Shown: one piece after another, positions 32,304 through 42,806 of the stretch
Position numbering within the stretch: the stretch's first letter is position 1
Layout of the letters: every line of letters starts with the position of its first letter
Source of the DNA: Pseudozyma flocculosa PF-1
Taxonomy: Eukaryota > Basidiomycota > Ustilaginomycetes > Ustilaginales > Ustilaginaceae
Assembly (NCBI RefSeq): GCF_000417875.1
Contig: NW_006920870.1
Coordinates: 994,727-1,058,726, forward strand
DNA: 64,000 bases
Direction of reading: 5' to 3'
Translations under genes and position numbers: made by a program
Notes under the pieces: generated by a model
The model's database searches: none
Seen by the model: the letters and a program-made list of their open reading frames with translations, nothing else
What the model was told of the DNA's origin: nothing

Positions 32304-33915
32304 GGTGAGGTCGGTGAGCGTCGTCGCCGCGTCCGAGGCTGTGCGCGGGCGCAAGGATGCTGACGTGGGTGCTCGACTGTCCGCGCGGCAGGACGAGGAC
32401 GGGCGTAGAGATGTAGATAGCTGCCGCGGGCTCGACCAGGCCAGCAGCTGTCTAACGTTGGGTTCTGCTGTTGTGGCTGATGAAGCTGGTGTCGCTGCGA
32501 GGTGTGAGGACCGGTGTCTATCTCTCACGAGGCTGGATCGACCACGGCACGTCCCAGAGGGCACGGAGAAAAGAAGGTGACGAAGGAGGCCTCGAGCGTA
32601 GCCGAAAGAGTGAGTGCCTGGGCCTGGCGATCCACAGAAGGAGCTGGTGGTGGTGGTGGGCGGTGATGGTGTTGGTGTTGGTAGAAGCTGGAGAACCGAC
32701 GGCAGGTTCGTCTGGAACTCTGGAACCAGCAGTTGCCAAAGATAGGACACGACAAGGTCCAGCGGGGGAGGAGGAGCAGCTGACAGACGGAACGAGGGAC
32801 AAAAGCGGCAGACATACCTCCGCCGGTTGGTGTCACTCTCACAGAGCGAGCAGGCGATGGGCGAGGGGAGCTCCGAGATCGAGGGTCAAGTCGTGATGCG
32901 GGGGCGCCGCGGGCGGAAGGGAGCACACGACCCGTGCATCACGCCGCCTCTCTGGGCGTTCGGATGCTCAGTGGTGCGTTTCGGCCAGATGGCAGGCACG
33001 AAACAATGGTGGCTGGCTCGCCAAGGCCGGCGACCCTGTCCTGCCGGTTGGTGGTCCAACGGCAGCGCCATGGGTCGTCCTTGGCTCCGGAGCCAGAGCG
33101 AGGGGCGGTCCATGCTGGACGGGGCGTACCTACCGTACCAGGGGCGGATGCCAAGCCAAGGCTTCTCTCGACGGGCGTCTGGCGTCTTTCCTGTCCTGCC
33201 TTCGCCTTCCGCCCTTGCTTGGTCGACCTTTTCGGCCCTTTGAACCGAAATGACGGCAGTCGCTCCGCTCGAGACAACGGATGCGACGGCGGGCCTACGG
33301 TTAGAGGGGAATACGAATCGAGTCGAGGGAAGGATACGACGACGTACGAGGTTGCACTACTACTCTGACCGACGCTAGGTGTGCGACCGTGTGTCATCGA
33401 AGAACGCTTCTAGCGCGCAGAGCGCTGGCGATGCTGCCCGTCGAGGCTGGAGGGTCGTACGGTCGTCTGACCATGGCCCGCCCTGTTTGCCCTTCACGGC
33501 GCGAGAAACGGCGGCGGATTCGATGATGCTAGGCCAGAAAGACCTCGGCGATTTCCAGCTTAGCGGCGGTCGTCAACACCGTACCCCTAGCCTGGCCTGG
33601 CCTGGCTTGGCGTAGCCTGCCAGGCCTGTCTGCCCTTACCGCCCGACCTTGCGCTCACTGCAAGCCTGACGCTGCGCCATTGGGGATCGTGCAGGCAGGC
33701 CACAGGCGGGCCACAGGCAGGGCCCTGAGCGGGGTTGGCCCACGGAAAATAAAAACCCGAAGAGAAACCTGCGTGCTGCGCTGCGCTGCGCTGCGTGCGT
33801 GCGTTGGCGAACTTTGACAGCGTGGTCGAAATCAATCAATCAAATGCAGCGATGATCGTGTGACGTTGGTCGGACTGGCCCCTCCCGCCTACACTGCCAC
33901 CTCTTTCCGGCGGTT

Positions 33916-33950
<35 letters not shown>
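33916..33950. repeat. (GGCGAC)n hexanucleotide repeat
   Basis: Five full copies of GGCGAC plus a partial sixth, outside any predicted gene. Confidence 0.9.
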
Positions 33951-33951
<1 letters not shown>

Positions 33952-34376
33952 GGCAACGACGATGGTGGCGACGAGCGACTGCGCCAACAAATGAATACAG
34001 CTCTTTGAAAGACTTGTCGCGGATGGATACCCACGACGACTGGAACCGGAATGGGACGGACTGGATGCATGGCGAGGTCGAGGAGCCAGGAAATGGGGAT
34101 CGGAACGACGGGCCCATTTTGCCAAGACGTGCGGCGCGCATCAGACCAGCCCCTGCCTTGCCCTGCCTGCCCTGCTTTGCCTTTGCTTGCTGTGCTTGGC
34201 TTGGCGCTCACCCGCGGCCGCGAGGGGGAGGCGTTGCACGCTGTTGGCATGAGGCCAGCGAAGGCGCGCAGCCAGAGTCGGGCAGACGAGCCCGGCCTAG
34301 CCTGACCCGCCTTCACCTTAGCCTAGCCTGATCGTGTGAGGGGGCCATCGGTTGTGTAAGCGAGGTCAAGCAGGAA

Positions 34377-34412
34377 GCAGGCAGGCAGGCAGGCGGGCAG
34401 GCGGGCAGGCAG
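34377..34412. repeat. (GCAG/GCGG)n microsatellite
   Basis: Imperfect tandem GGCA units with GGCG variants in intergenic DNA. Confidence 0.8.
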
Positions 34413-35331
34413 CCAACGGAGCCGCGCGCTCGTTTCGCACCGCGGGCCAAGCACCGCCCTCACACGACCAGGTCCAGCTCAGCCCCCTTCCTCGCTCTGC
34501 CATGCGCTCAACCTCCATCGCTCAAAGACGAAGGATCAGCAATCGGCAGAGGGCAAGGTGGACGCACGAGTTCCTGTCCGGTCGGGTCTGCTTTTCCATT
34601 CATCCTTTCGGGAGGGCAATTCGGAGCGTCGTCCGCTCGAAAGGCCTGGCAGCGCCAGACAGCCCCACTCTTTGGTTCAACCGGCGACTATCTTTGCGTC
34701 GGCGCGCTCGAAAAAGCACGCGGTCAAAGCATGCGCGCTGACGGGCTGCGCAGAGAGCGAGCATGGCATAAACAGCAACAGATGGATTGATTTTGGCGCC
34801 CCGCCCCCGACCTCTTTTCTGCGTGTGTCTCTGCGTCCGATCGCTCGGCCTTCATCCACACACCGTACAGGTACGTACAGCAACATGACGCGGGTCGATC
34901 GGTTGTCGAGCCCGACGCACCCGACCCGGGATGGATGTACGTACGTGCCAGCCTGGGCTACAACTCCGGCGGAAGGGAAACCGCCTCTCTTCCGATCGCG
35001 CCTGCCTGTCACCTGCCCGGGCCTGCCCTGCCCTGCCTGCTCGTGCCACCATATCTCTTCTTTCGGACCCCTGTTCCGACGTGACGTCTGCCATTTCAAA
35101 CACCGCGGACCCCAGTCCCACGCGATGAGGACGGACCGGACCGGAAGCTCGGCCCGATCGCAACCCTCCCACCGTCAGAGAAGTTCTTGCTTGTCCAGTC
35201 CTCGCGGCGCTTCGTCGCTTCTGCACACCGCGGGCACAAAGAGAATCCGACAGATCCAAAGAGTTGCAAAAGGGCACCAAGATGCTTGCTCGTCGTCGCT
35301 GGGATCGCCGCTGGGATCGCCGCTGGCCGCC

Positions 35332-38300
35332 TCACCTGCTCGACATCTCGAGCACCTTGAGCGTCATCGTCAGGCCAAGGTCGGCGGCGGTGACGGGGTC
35401 GGTGAGGGACTCGTGCACAGCGGCCAGCGCCTCTACGCACGCCGCCCGTCCGCCCGGTCCCAGCACATACCCGGCCTGGGCGGGAGCGTACGACACGATG
35501 ATTTCTCGCGCCCGCTCCGCCGTCTTCTGACGCTCCTCGGCCGTGCGTTCGGGCCAGCTCTCGGTCGACCACTGCCCCTCGGGCCAGTACGAGTCCAGCA
35601 GCGCCTCGGTCCACGTGGCGAAGCTGTCCCGGTTGAGCGACGAGGCCGCCTCGTTGAACGTCGACACCACGCTGCCCGAGTACGTCGTCCGCACCACCTG
35701 CTCGAGCACGCGCAGCATACCGCGCCGCAGCGTCCAGCCGCCCTGCAGGTTGAACGCCTCGTCGGCCACGGCAAAGATGGCAGAGAGGATCTGGTCCAAG
35801 TCCTTGGCGCTCATCTGGGCCGCCGGGCCAGACGCAGGGCGCTGCTGGCCGGAGGGCGAACCGGTCCGCGAGGGGAAGCCCGACGCGTCGCTCGAGGCGC
35901 TGTCGAGGAACGGGCTGCCCGACGACGCCATCGCGGGCGTGGCGATCCCCCGCGCAACACCCTCGACCGTCGGACGTGCCACGGCTCCGGGCGCCGGCAT
36001 CGTTCCCGTTGGCCCAGCCGCCTGGCTCGCCGCCACGGCCGCCGAGGCCTGAAGTCCGAAGCCCGTCTTGGCAGTCTTGCCCACCGCGCCCACGCCGCTG
36101 ACAATGTTCTTGCCGATGCCGCCAAAGAAGGCCGCCGGCCCGCCGCGCTCGCGCACCGCCTCGGCAGGCGCGCCGGCGCGGTTCTTGTCCATGAAGCGCT
36201 GCATGGTCGGGTTCGAGGCAAGGTGGTCCATCATCGAAGACGCCAGCAGCGCCCTCAGGTAGCCTTCGAGCTCCGGGCAGAACTGCGCGCTGCTCTTGCC
36301 CTTGGCCGCGGGCAGGCGGGGCGGTGGGTTCGACGAGCGCGGCATCCGCTGCAGCTCGGCGTCGAGCGCCTCGAACTCGGACCAGCGGCGCAGCAGCACA
36401 AAGCCGTCGCCGTGGCCTCCGTCCGACGAGATGCCTTCGACGACAATCATCAGCTCGAGGCTCCGCGCGTCGAGCGGCCCTGCCTTGCCGGCGTTGTTGC
36501 TCACGTCCGTCACCATCACCTCTGCCGAGCCTCGGGCGGCGGCGTTGGTTGCGTCCGACTGCGAAGTGCCTGCCGACGGCGACGCGCGCTCAGCGCCTTC
36601 GTCCAGACCGTCCGTCGAGCCAGAGCGAGGAGGCGGAGGCTGCGGAGTCGAGGTCGAGCGCGAGGGGATGGACGATGGTCTCGGCGGCGTCGAGGGAGGA
36701 CGCGACGGTGGCTGCGTGAGAGCTGCGACGCCACCGCCTGTCGCCAGCGACGGGCCAGAGTTCTTTCGTCTGGGCTCGTACGCCAGCGGCCTCGACGGCG
36801 ATTCCGCGTCGGTGCTGCGTTCGGACCTCGTGCGCGAATGGTCCCGGCTGTGGGAGGACGCCTGAGTGGCAGCCGGAGCTGCAGTCGTCCGCGATCGGGA
36901 GGCGCCTTGCGTCTGCTCTGCGAACGCACGATAGAGCCGCTCCAGCCGGTCGTCGAGATCGTGCTGCAGCGGTTCCAGCGTCGCCATGCTCGGCTCGACG
37001 CGCAAGCGGTCTAGGGTCTGCGCCAGCGCCGTGCGCAGCGACTTGCGGCTTCCGTCGGCGTCGCTGTCGTTGGGCAAGCGCTGCAGCGCCTTTGTGAGGA
37101 TGTTGCTCGCGTCGGCGTGGAGGGTGCGCGCATCGAGGTCTTCGAATTGAGCAATGGTGGAAAGGGTGCCGAGCTGCGTGTGAAGGCGCAGCACCGATTC
37201 GCCCTCTCCAGGCCCGCATAGAGGCGGGCGCGCATCCTCGAGAAATGCCTCGAAGGCGTCATACACTGACCCCGCCTGCCCCGAGAGGACCTGATCCAGC
37301 GAGGGAAAGTCCATTTGGCCGGCCGCCTTGACCGGGGAGGAGGCCGTGGGCCTCATCGGAAGCGGAGGGCCGCGCTGGGTCGGCGCCGGTGCGGGATCCG
37401 GAGTGTCTGGGATGGTGTAGGCATCTGTAGAGGTCGGCGTTTGGCCTGACGCGCCCGGCACTTGCCGCAAACTCCTCTTGAGCGAGTCGGGCAGAGGCGG
37501 ATCGGAGAGCGCGGAGGGCACGTCGAGGCGCATGTTGCGAGGCGGGATGGCGGAACGCTCGGCGTCGTCATCGCCGACGGCACCTAGAAGCGTGTTGCCC
37601 ACCTCGCCGAGCCCCTCGCCGACAACATCGACGGTGCGGCCGGCGGCATTCGTCACGCTGCTCAGGGCCGACGTTGCGAACCCGCCGAGCGATGACAGCG
37701 GATCAGAGCTGAGCGTATGGCCGGGATCCTGCTGCGGTGCTGCAGCCGGCTGATCTGCCAGATCCTGGGGTGTCAACTTGCCGACGTCGCCTGGGCTGAG
37801 CTCGGGTTGCTCCGCGAAGAGGCCTTTTGTCGCTTCCCCGGCCGCCGCGCCCAGCGCCTTGTTGGGGCGCCCGTCGACGACACCTGCGAGAGTACCTTGG
37901 GCGGCGTCCTTGACCGCCTCAAGCTCTTTTGGCGACAGCGTCTTGTCGTGCAGGCTCGTTTCGCTAGCCGGCTCCCCCCACTTGACGATCTGCATGTTGA
38001 TAAAGTCCGGGTCGCTGACGTACTGGACCGCCTCCCAGCATTGCTTTGTGAGGATCTCGGTCATGAGCGAGACAACGACGGGCGACTGCCTCTCGGAGCC
38101 GGTCATGTTGCGCGCGAGCAGCCTTCGTATGCCCTTGCGCAGCGATTCGATGCGGGCCGAGGAATTAGGCCAGGTGAGGTCGGAATCTGCCTCGTCGGGG
38201 TCGGGCATCGGGTTGCCGAAAGCCTGTAGCCGCTTCCGCTTCCGCCGCAGCGAGGCGAGGATGACGCTCTGCGACGTCAGCAGCAGCTCCGACGTGGCAT

Positions 38301-39224
38301 CCACGTTGCGCAGCCTGCCAAGCCGCAGATAGATGCTGGCGATCATGTGCGAGATGCTGGCGTCGGCGGCCTTGGGGAAGCCGGGGTGGGCAAAGGTGAT
38401 GGGGTCGTACCTGGCCGAACAGGGAGGGGGCAAGGCGTCCAGGGTCAGCGGCGGGCGTGAGCATGTTGCACCGAAGCGACCGGGAGGCAGGCTCACCAAT
38501 GCTTGACAAAGTCGCGCACGACCAGCTCGACGAGGCGCTGGACAGGCTTGCGAAGCGGAGGTGCGATGGTCGTCGTCGATAGCTGCTTGGCCCCGCCATC
38601 GAGCGCGGCATCGTTCTGCGTCGACGGCAGCGAATCTTGCTCCGCCGCAGCCTCCTTTGCATCGTCGTCGCGAGTGCCGTGCGTGAATAGAAGGTACCTG
38701 GCCGGGTCAAACTTGCTCCTCGCCTGGTTAGCCAGATTGGGGGCGCAGCGAGGCGTCGTCGGCGAGGGTCAGTGTGCGTCCAGCGCAGCAGTGCGGGTCG
38801 GGTCGGGCCGGGGCCGGACATGGCTACGCACCTTTGCTGCAGCGTCGGTCGAGGGCAGCTCGAGCAGCGTGCGGACCCAGGGATTGCACAGGAGCAGGCT
38901 GTTGTTGTTTCGGGTTGGCCGGGGCCGGTCAGCTCGACGCTGGCTTGCCTGCGCGTGGTCCCTCGATCGCCCGGCGGCAGTCTACACTCACGCGGCAGTG
39001 CCGACCACCAGCAAGATGTTGACGGGTCCGGAGCGGAAGAGAGCCAGCGACACTGCGACGACGAGTCCCGAGTAGACGACATTCTGGGGGCCGCCGTGCT
39101 GCTGCGGCGAAGGGTGCGTAGTCGCCGCGCCTCGCCCGCCGTGTCCAGGCTCTTGCCCTCCTTCTCCTCCTCCCGTCCCTGCCCCTCCCTCAGTCGCGGG
39201 AAGAGTGCGTCTGTCCGGATTCAT
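35332..39224 (-). CDS. Sorting nexin with PXA, PX and nexin-C domains (Mdm1/SNX13-14-25-like)
   Basis: Membrane-anchored sorting nexin expected at ER-vacuole or ER-endosome contacts. Minus-strand exons: 39224-38992, 38898-38832, 38723-38497, 38410-35332, all GT-AG with matching phases, 1201 aa. An N-terminal hydrophobic hairpin (residues about 48-90; NVVYSGLVVAVSLALF and ILLVVGTAALLLC) leads to the PXA domain (VQRLVELVVRDFVKHWYDPI to FINMQIVKWG). A long disordered Ser/Pro-rich linker follows, then PX (about 825-935; GDGFVLLRRWSEFEALDAEL, basic RLPAAKGKSS) and nexin-C (about 1050-1170; QGGWTLRRGMLRVLEQVV). I see no RGS domain between PXA and PX, unlike SNX13/14. The stop TGA lies inside AGGTGAGG, a good splice donor, so one further 3' exon cannot be excluded. 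PX phosphoinositide preference is not predictable by eye. Confidence 0.9.
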
Positions 39225-40209
39225 GATCGACAGTGGCTGCGGCAGGGAGGAATTCGTCTATCGTCGTCTGTCGTGTGCGGGTCGTAAGAGGTTCGTGCGT
39301 AGAGGGAGGTGGTCTGGAAGCAGGGCGGGCGAGCGTCAAGGCGTCCTCGTCTATCGCCGCCCGGCCCCCCGCCTCTGACCCACACGGGAGCGTGCGGCCA
39401 ACGCACGCACGCGCCCACCGGTTGTTCCACAAAGTGGAGGCCTCTAGGGGGTTTCGAGTTTTTCGACAGCTGGATTCTTGCAGCTTGCCATTTCTGCCCC
39501 GCGATCTTGAATCTCGCAAGCTGGCGAAATTCCGCGTCCAGCAGGAATCACATTTTTTGGCGGCTGCGAACCCCTGCCTTCAGGAAATCCAAAGCCGCTG
39601 ATTCCAAAATTCGCGACTTGCAGGATTTTCGACGTGGGTAGCAGCTTTCATAAATTGACCGGCCAACGACTTTTGGAGGCTGACACCTATTTTCACCGTT
39701 GCAAAAACTTGAAACACCCCTCTGGCTGGCTGGCCGGCCGGCCGGCTGCCAGGCCTGGCGGCACCGTGCGGGTAAAGCATCCTTTCCCGATTGCCCCATC
39801 GGGCCTCGGCCCTCGAATCAGATCACACCACGCCGCGAGCCTGGGACGGGGGTGCGGGCCAACGTTGGCACACTCGACTCTCGAGCGCGCGGCTCAGTCC
39901 TTCCCGCCGACTCGGCTCGACTCTGCTCAGTCCACTGCCACGTCTATCAGGCCTGGCTTTTCTTCTCTATGTTGCCTGGTGACCCGTAGGTTCCGCCGTG
40001 ACCCGCGTCTCCACAGGGACAATGCGAACGGTGGCCGGTGGACGGGCTCACTCGTCGTTGGACAGCGTCGGCTGCAGCAGACACCGAGGCACCGAGGCAC
40101 GCGCACCTCTTCCACGTCGGGCCGGGCAGCTGCGCGTTTTTGGGTTGGGTGGTGACGACGCCGATGGCGCATGACGACAAGACAGGTCCGGTGGGATCCA
40201 CGCCTACGC
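39225..40209. other. Intergenic region between sorting nexin promoter and eIF2-alpha 3' end
   Basis: 985 bp, no gene. Positions about 39430-39710 are visibly less GC-rich than the surroundings, with repeated TTTT/AAAA runs; the rest is typical of intergenic DNA here. Confidence 0.45.
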
Positions 40210-41410
40210 CTACTCCTCCTCTCCCTCCGAGTCCTCGTCGCCCTCGACCTCGGCGTTCTCCTTCTCGACTCTCGCCATGAGCTGGGCCAGCTCCTGGTCC
40301 TCGACCTCGGAGACCGTCTTGGGCTTCATCTTGATGTTGACCTCGCCGCCGCTCGCCCGGATGCTCTCCGAGATCTTGACCAGCGCCTCCTCCATCAATG
40401 CGATGCCGCCAGTCTTGTCGGTCGAGTTGGTGATGAGCACGTAAAGAGGCGGCGCGACCAGCTTGATCTTGATCGGGATGTTTTCCGTCGAGACGGCCTC
40501 ACCGGCGCGCAGCGCCTTCTTGATGGCGTCGATGCCCTCGTAGCCAAAGCAGGTGACCTCGACGTCGGCGCGGATCTTGACTGGTTGCGGCGTGAATCGT
40601 CGCGCAATGTTGGCGTCGAGCTCCTTGCGCACCGACTCGTCGACCTCGATTCCCTCGAACACCTTCTCGGGCTCACTGGGCGGGGTAGCCGCATTGAAGA
40701 AAAAGGGCGTGCGTGTTCAGTCTCTCGAGCTCGCAGACCGGCCGTCCAGCCGTCGCAGCGCACTCACATAATGGCCAGCTTGAAGGCGTCAAACGAGTGC
40801 CCGTACTTGGCGTCGAGGGGCCAGGCGACCTTCTCGTAGAGCTCCTCAATCGGGTTGCCGAGCTTGCCCGAGATGTGGGCCATCATGCTGTGGACCGCCT
40901 TGGACTTCTGGAACTGCTCCTCGCACTTGATGATGTCCTCGGGCGAGACACGGCGCTTTGAAAGGTCAATGTAGCCTGTGGAGCGGTGGAGCGGAAGACG
41001 AGAAAGAGGATGTCGAGGGAGGGACATGAGGCGCCGGTGGCGACTACGTCAGCCTGGAAGCACATGGCGGGCAGGGCCAGCAGCAGTCGCCGCCGCCACA
41101 GCGAGCATGGTAGACAGGCAGCGTAGGCTAACTCGTATGCTGCGGTGGCATGGCCGTCTCCCTAGCGTCTGCTGCGCAACTCACCCTTCTCCTTGTCGAC
41201 CCTGAGCACGACGACGACCTCGTTCCTCCCGACGCGGATGAGCTTCTGGATACTTCGGATACGCCTTCGGGAGAGCTCGGAGAGGAGGATCATTCCCTCT
41301 GCGCCGTCATACTCGAGAAGCTTGACGTAGGCGCCCATCTCTGCGATCTGCTGCACCTGGCACATGACCACCTCGTCAACGTCGGGCAGCTCCTTCTTGT
41401 AGAACCTCAT
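40210..41410 (-). CDS. SUI2: Translation initiation factor eIF2 subunit alpha
   Basis: Delivers Met-tRNAi to the 40S ribosome as part of the eIF2 heterotrimer in the cytosol, and is the target of eIF2-alpha kinases. Minus-strand exons 41410-41185, 40975-40768, 40675-40210, GT-AG, 299 aa (yeast 304). An S1/OB-fold N-terminal domain contains [19 protein letters not shown] and the regulatory serine Ser47 in [10 protein letters not shown], equivalent to Ser51 of the mammalian protein. Splicing gives [18 protein letters not shown] helical domain and the alpha-beta C-terminal domain follow ([35 protein letters not shown]), ending in an acidic tail ([11 protein letters not shown]). The N-terminus starts at [14 protein letters not shown], a few residues shorter than in mammals. 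It is divergent from the NRDE2 gene. Confidence 0.97.
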
Positions 41411-42393
41411 GCTGGGCGAGGTGGGTTGGACGGCGGCGTCGGGTAGAGATGCGTGTGTGTTGGCTGAATAGGGGGCTGTCGGTCAGTCGTCGGTCGTCGG
41501 CTGGGGCAAACGGTCGAGCGCAGTGAACGTGTCGGTGGAAGTGGCCGGTGCGATGGCGATTGACACTGCGAGGGCGGAGCGGCAAGAGACGAAAGTCTAG
41601 CCGGCTAGGTTCGTCGGATCCGTGCTCTCGAATAGACGACGAGGAGCTTGTTTTGGGTGGCGAACGGTGGCGAAAGAGCGGTGGAGTGTGACGGTGATGG
41701 CGAAGAGGCAAAGGAGAGCCAGTCGCCCGCCGGCATGCACACCACCTCGTCCCTGCTTGCCCGCCAGGCTGCCAGCCGGTGGGCTGGCTGGCTGTCTGTC
41801 CTTCCACAGCCTGCCTGCTGCAGCCTGTCTGGCTGGCTGTCTGGCTGGCTGTCTGGCTGGCTGTCTGGCTGGCTGGCCAGCTCGCCCCGGCGCGGGCGAG
41901 AGAGAGGTTTGGGTGCGCGTGTGGTTGGCGGCCCTGCCCTCCGCTGCGCTGCGCTGTGATTTTTCTTCTTTTTTCGCCCTTGCCCTCACGCTGAGCGCAG
42001 AACGGCTGGCCCCAGCCAGGCCACGGACTTGTTCGCTTCCGCCGTCGCCGAGTCAGGTCTGGCTGGCCGGCCGTTGGGGTCGGCCCCAGGCCAAAGAGCG
42101 CTCGGTTCCGAAGTCTCTTGGAAGGTGGAGGTGTTGGTTGGGCCCCGGGCAGCCAGCGCTTGCAAGCATGTCAGGGCGGGCTGGCCGCTACGAAATTTTT
42201 GGCTCACTGCTCGTCTTCACGACCTCGGTCCTCTGCTACGGACAACCTCATACTCCCCGCTCTCGCCTCCCACTGGCCCCTTGTTCTTGGACTCTCGCTG
42301 CGGCGAGCGCAGTGCTGCGAGAGTAGCACTCCTAGCCAAAGCGCCCGGCGTCGCCCGTCGAGGGAAACAGCCAGTGGGACAGACTGGCCAGCC
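41411..42393. promoter_or_regulatory. Divergent promoter region, eIF2-alpha / NRDE2 fusion
   Basis: 983 bp, no gene. It contains four exact tandem copies of a 12-mer at 41825-41872 and further CTGG-type sequence around 41780-41880. No TATA box is obvious on either side. Confidence 0.45.
41825..41872. repeat. Four exact tandem copies of CTGTCTGGCTGG
   Basis: 48-bp array in the divergent promoter of eIF2-alpha and NRDE2. Possibly a simple-sequence expansion; possibly protein-binding. Confidence 0.9.
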
Positions 42394-42772
42394 ATGACGG
42401 CCCCGCCACGCCCTCCGCCGCCTTCGTTTTCCTCCTTCCGCGCGCCGCCTGCGCCATCCTTCTCGTCATATCGATCCGGCAGCGGCTCAGCCGACAAAGG
42501 AAAGCAAAGAGCGGCGGTTGATGCCGAGGACTCGACCGCCCCTGACAGCACCCGTCGGCGGCGGGAGCGGCCCCGACACCTCGACGACACAGCATCCAGC
42601 CGCGACGTCCGAAGCAGCCATCACCGCCCATCCAAAGCTGCGGACCGGTCTGAAGCCGATGAGGCGTCGACGAGCCGGGACGAGCGCAGAGAGAGGGGAC
42701 ACCATCACCGCAGCGAAAAGGAAAGGGATCGGGAACGGGATCGGCATCGACCCGAGAAGAGGCGCCGCCACG

Positions 42773-42806
<34 letters not shown>

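Larger units (their letters stand above)
32304..35331. other. Long intergenic region (3.0 kb) with simple repeats, no recognisable gene
   Basis: Left part is the promoter/leader of the Stealth gene. It holds a (GGCGAC)n tract at 33916-33950 and a GGCA/GGCG tract at 34377-34412. Open frames are GC-driven and unconserved. The right end is the 3' flank of the sorting nexin. Confidence 0.5.

Noticed and set aside
34558..37014. 818-residue plus-strand open frame opposite the sorting nexin
   Set aside because: Arg/Ser/Ala-rich shadow; the minus strand carries the PX and nexin-C domains.
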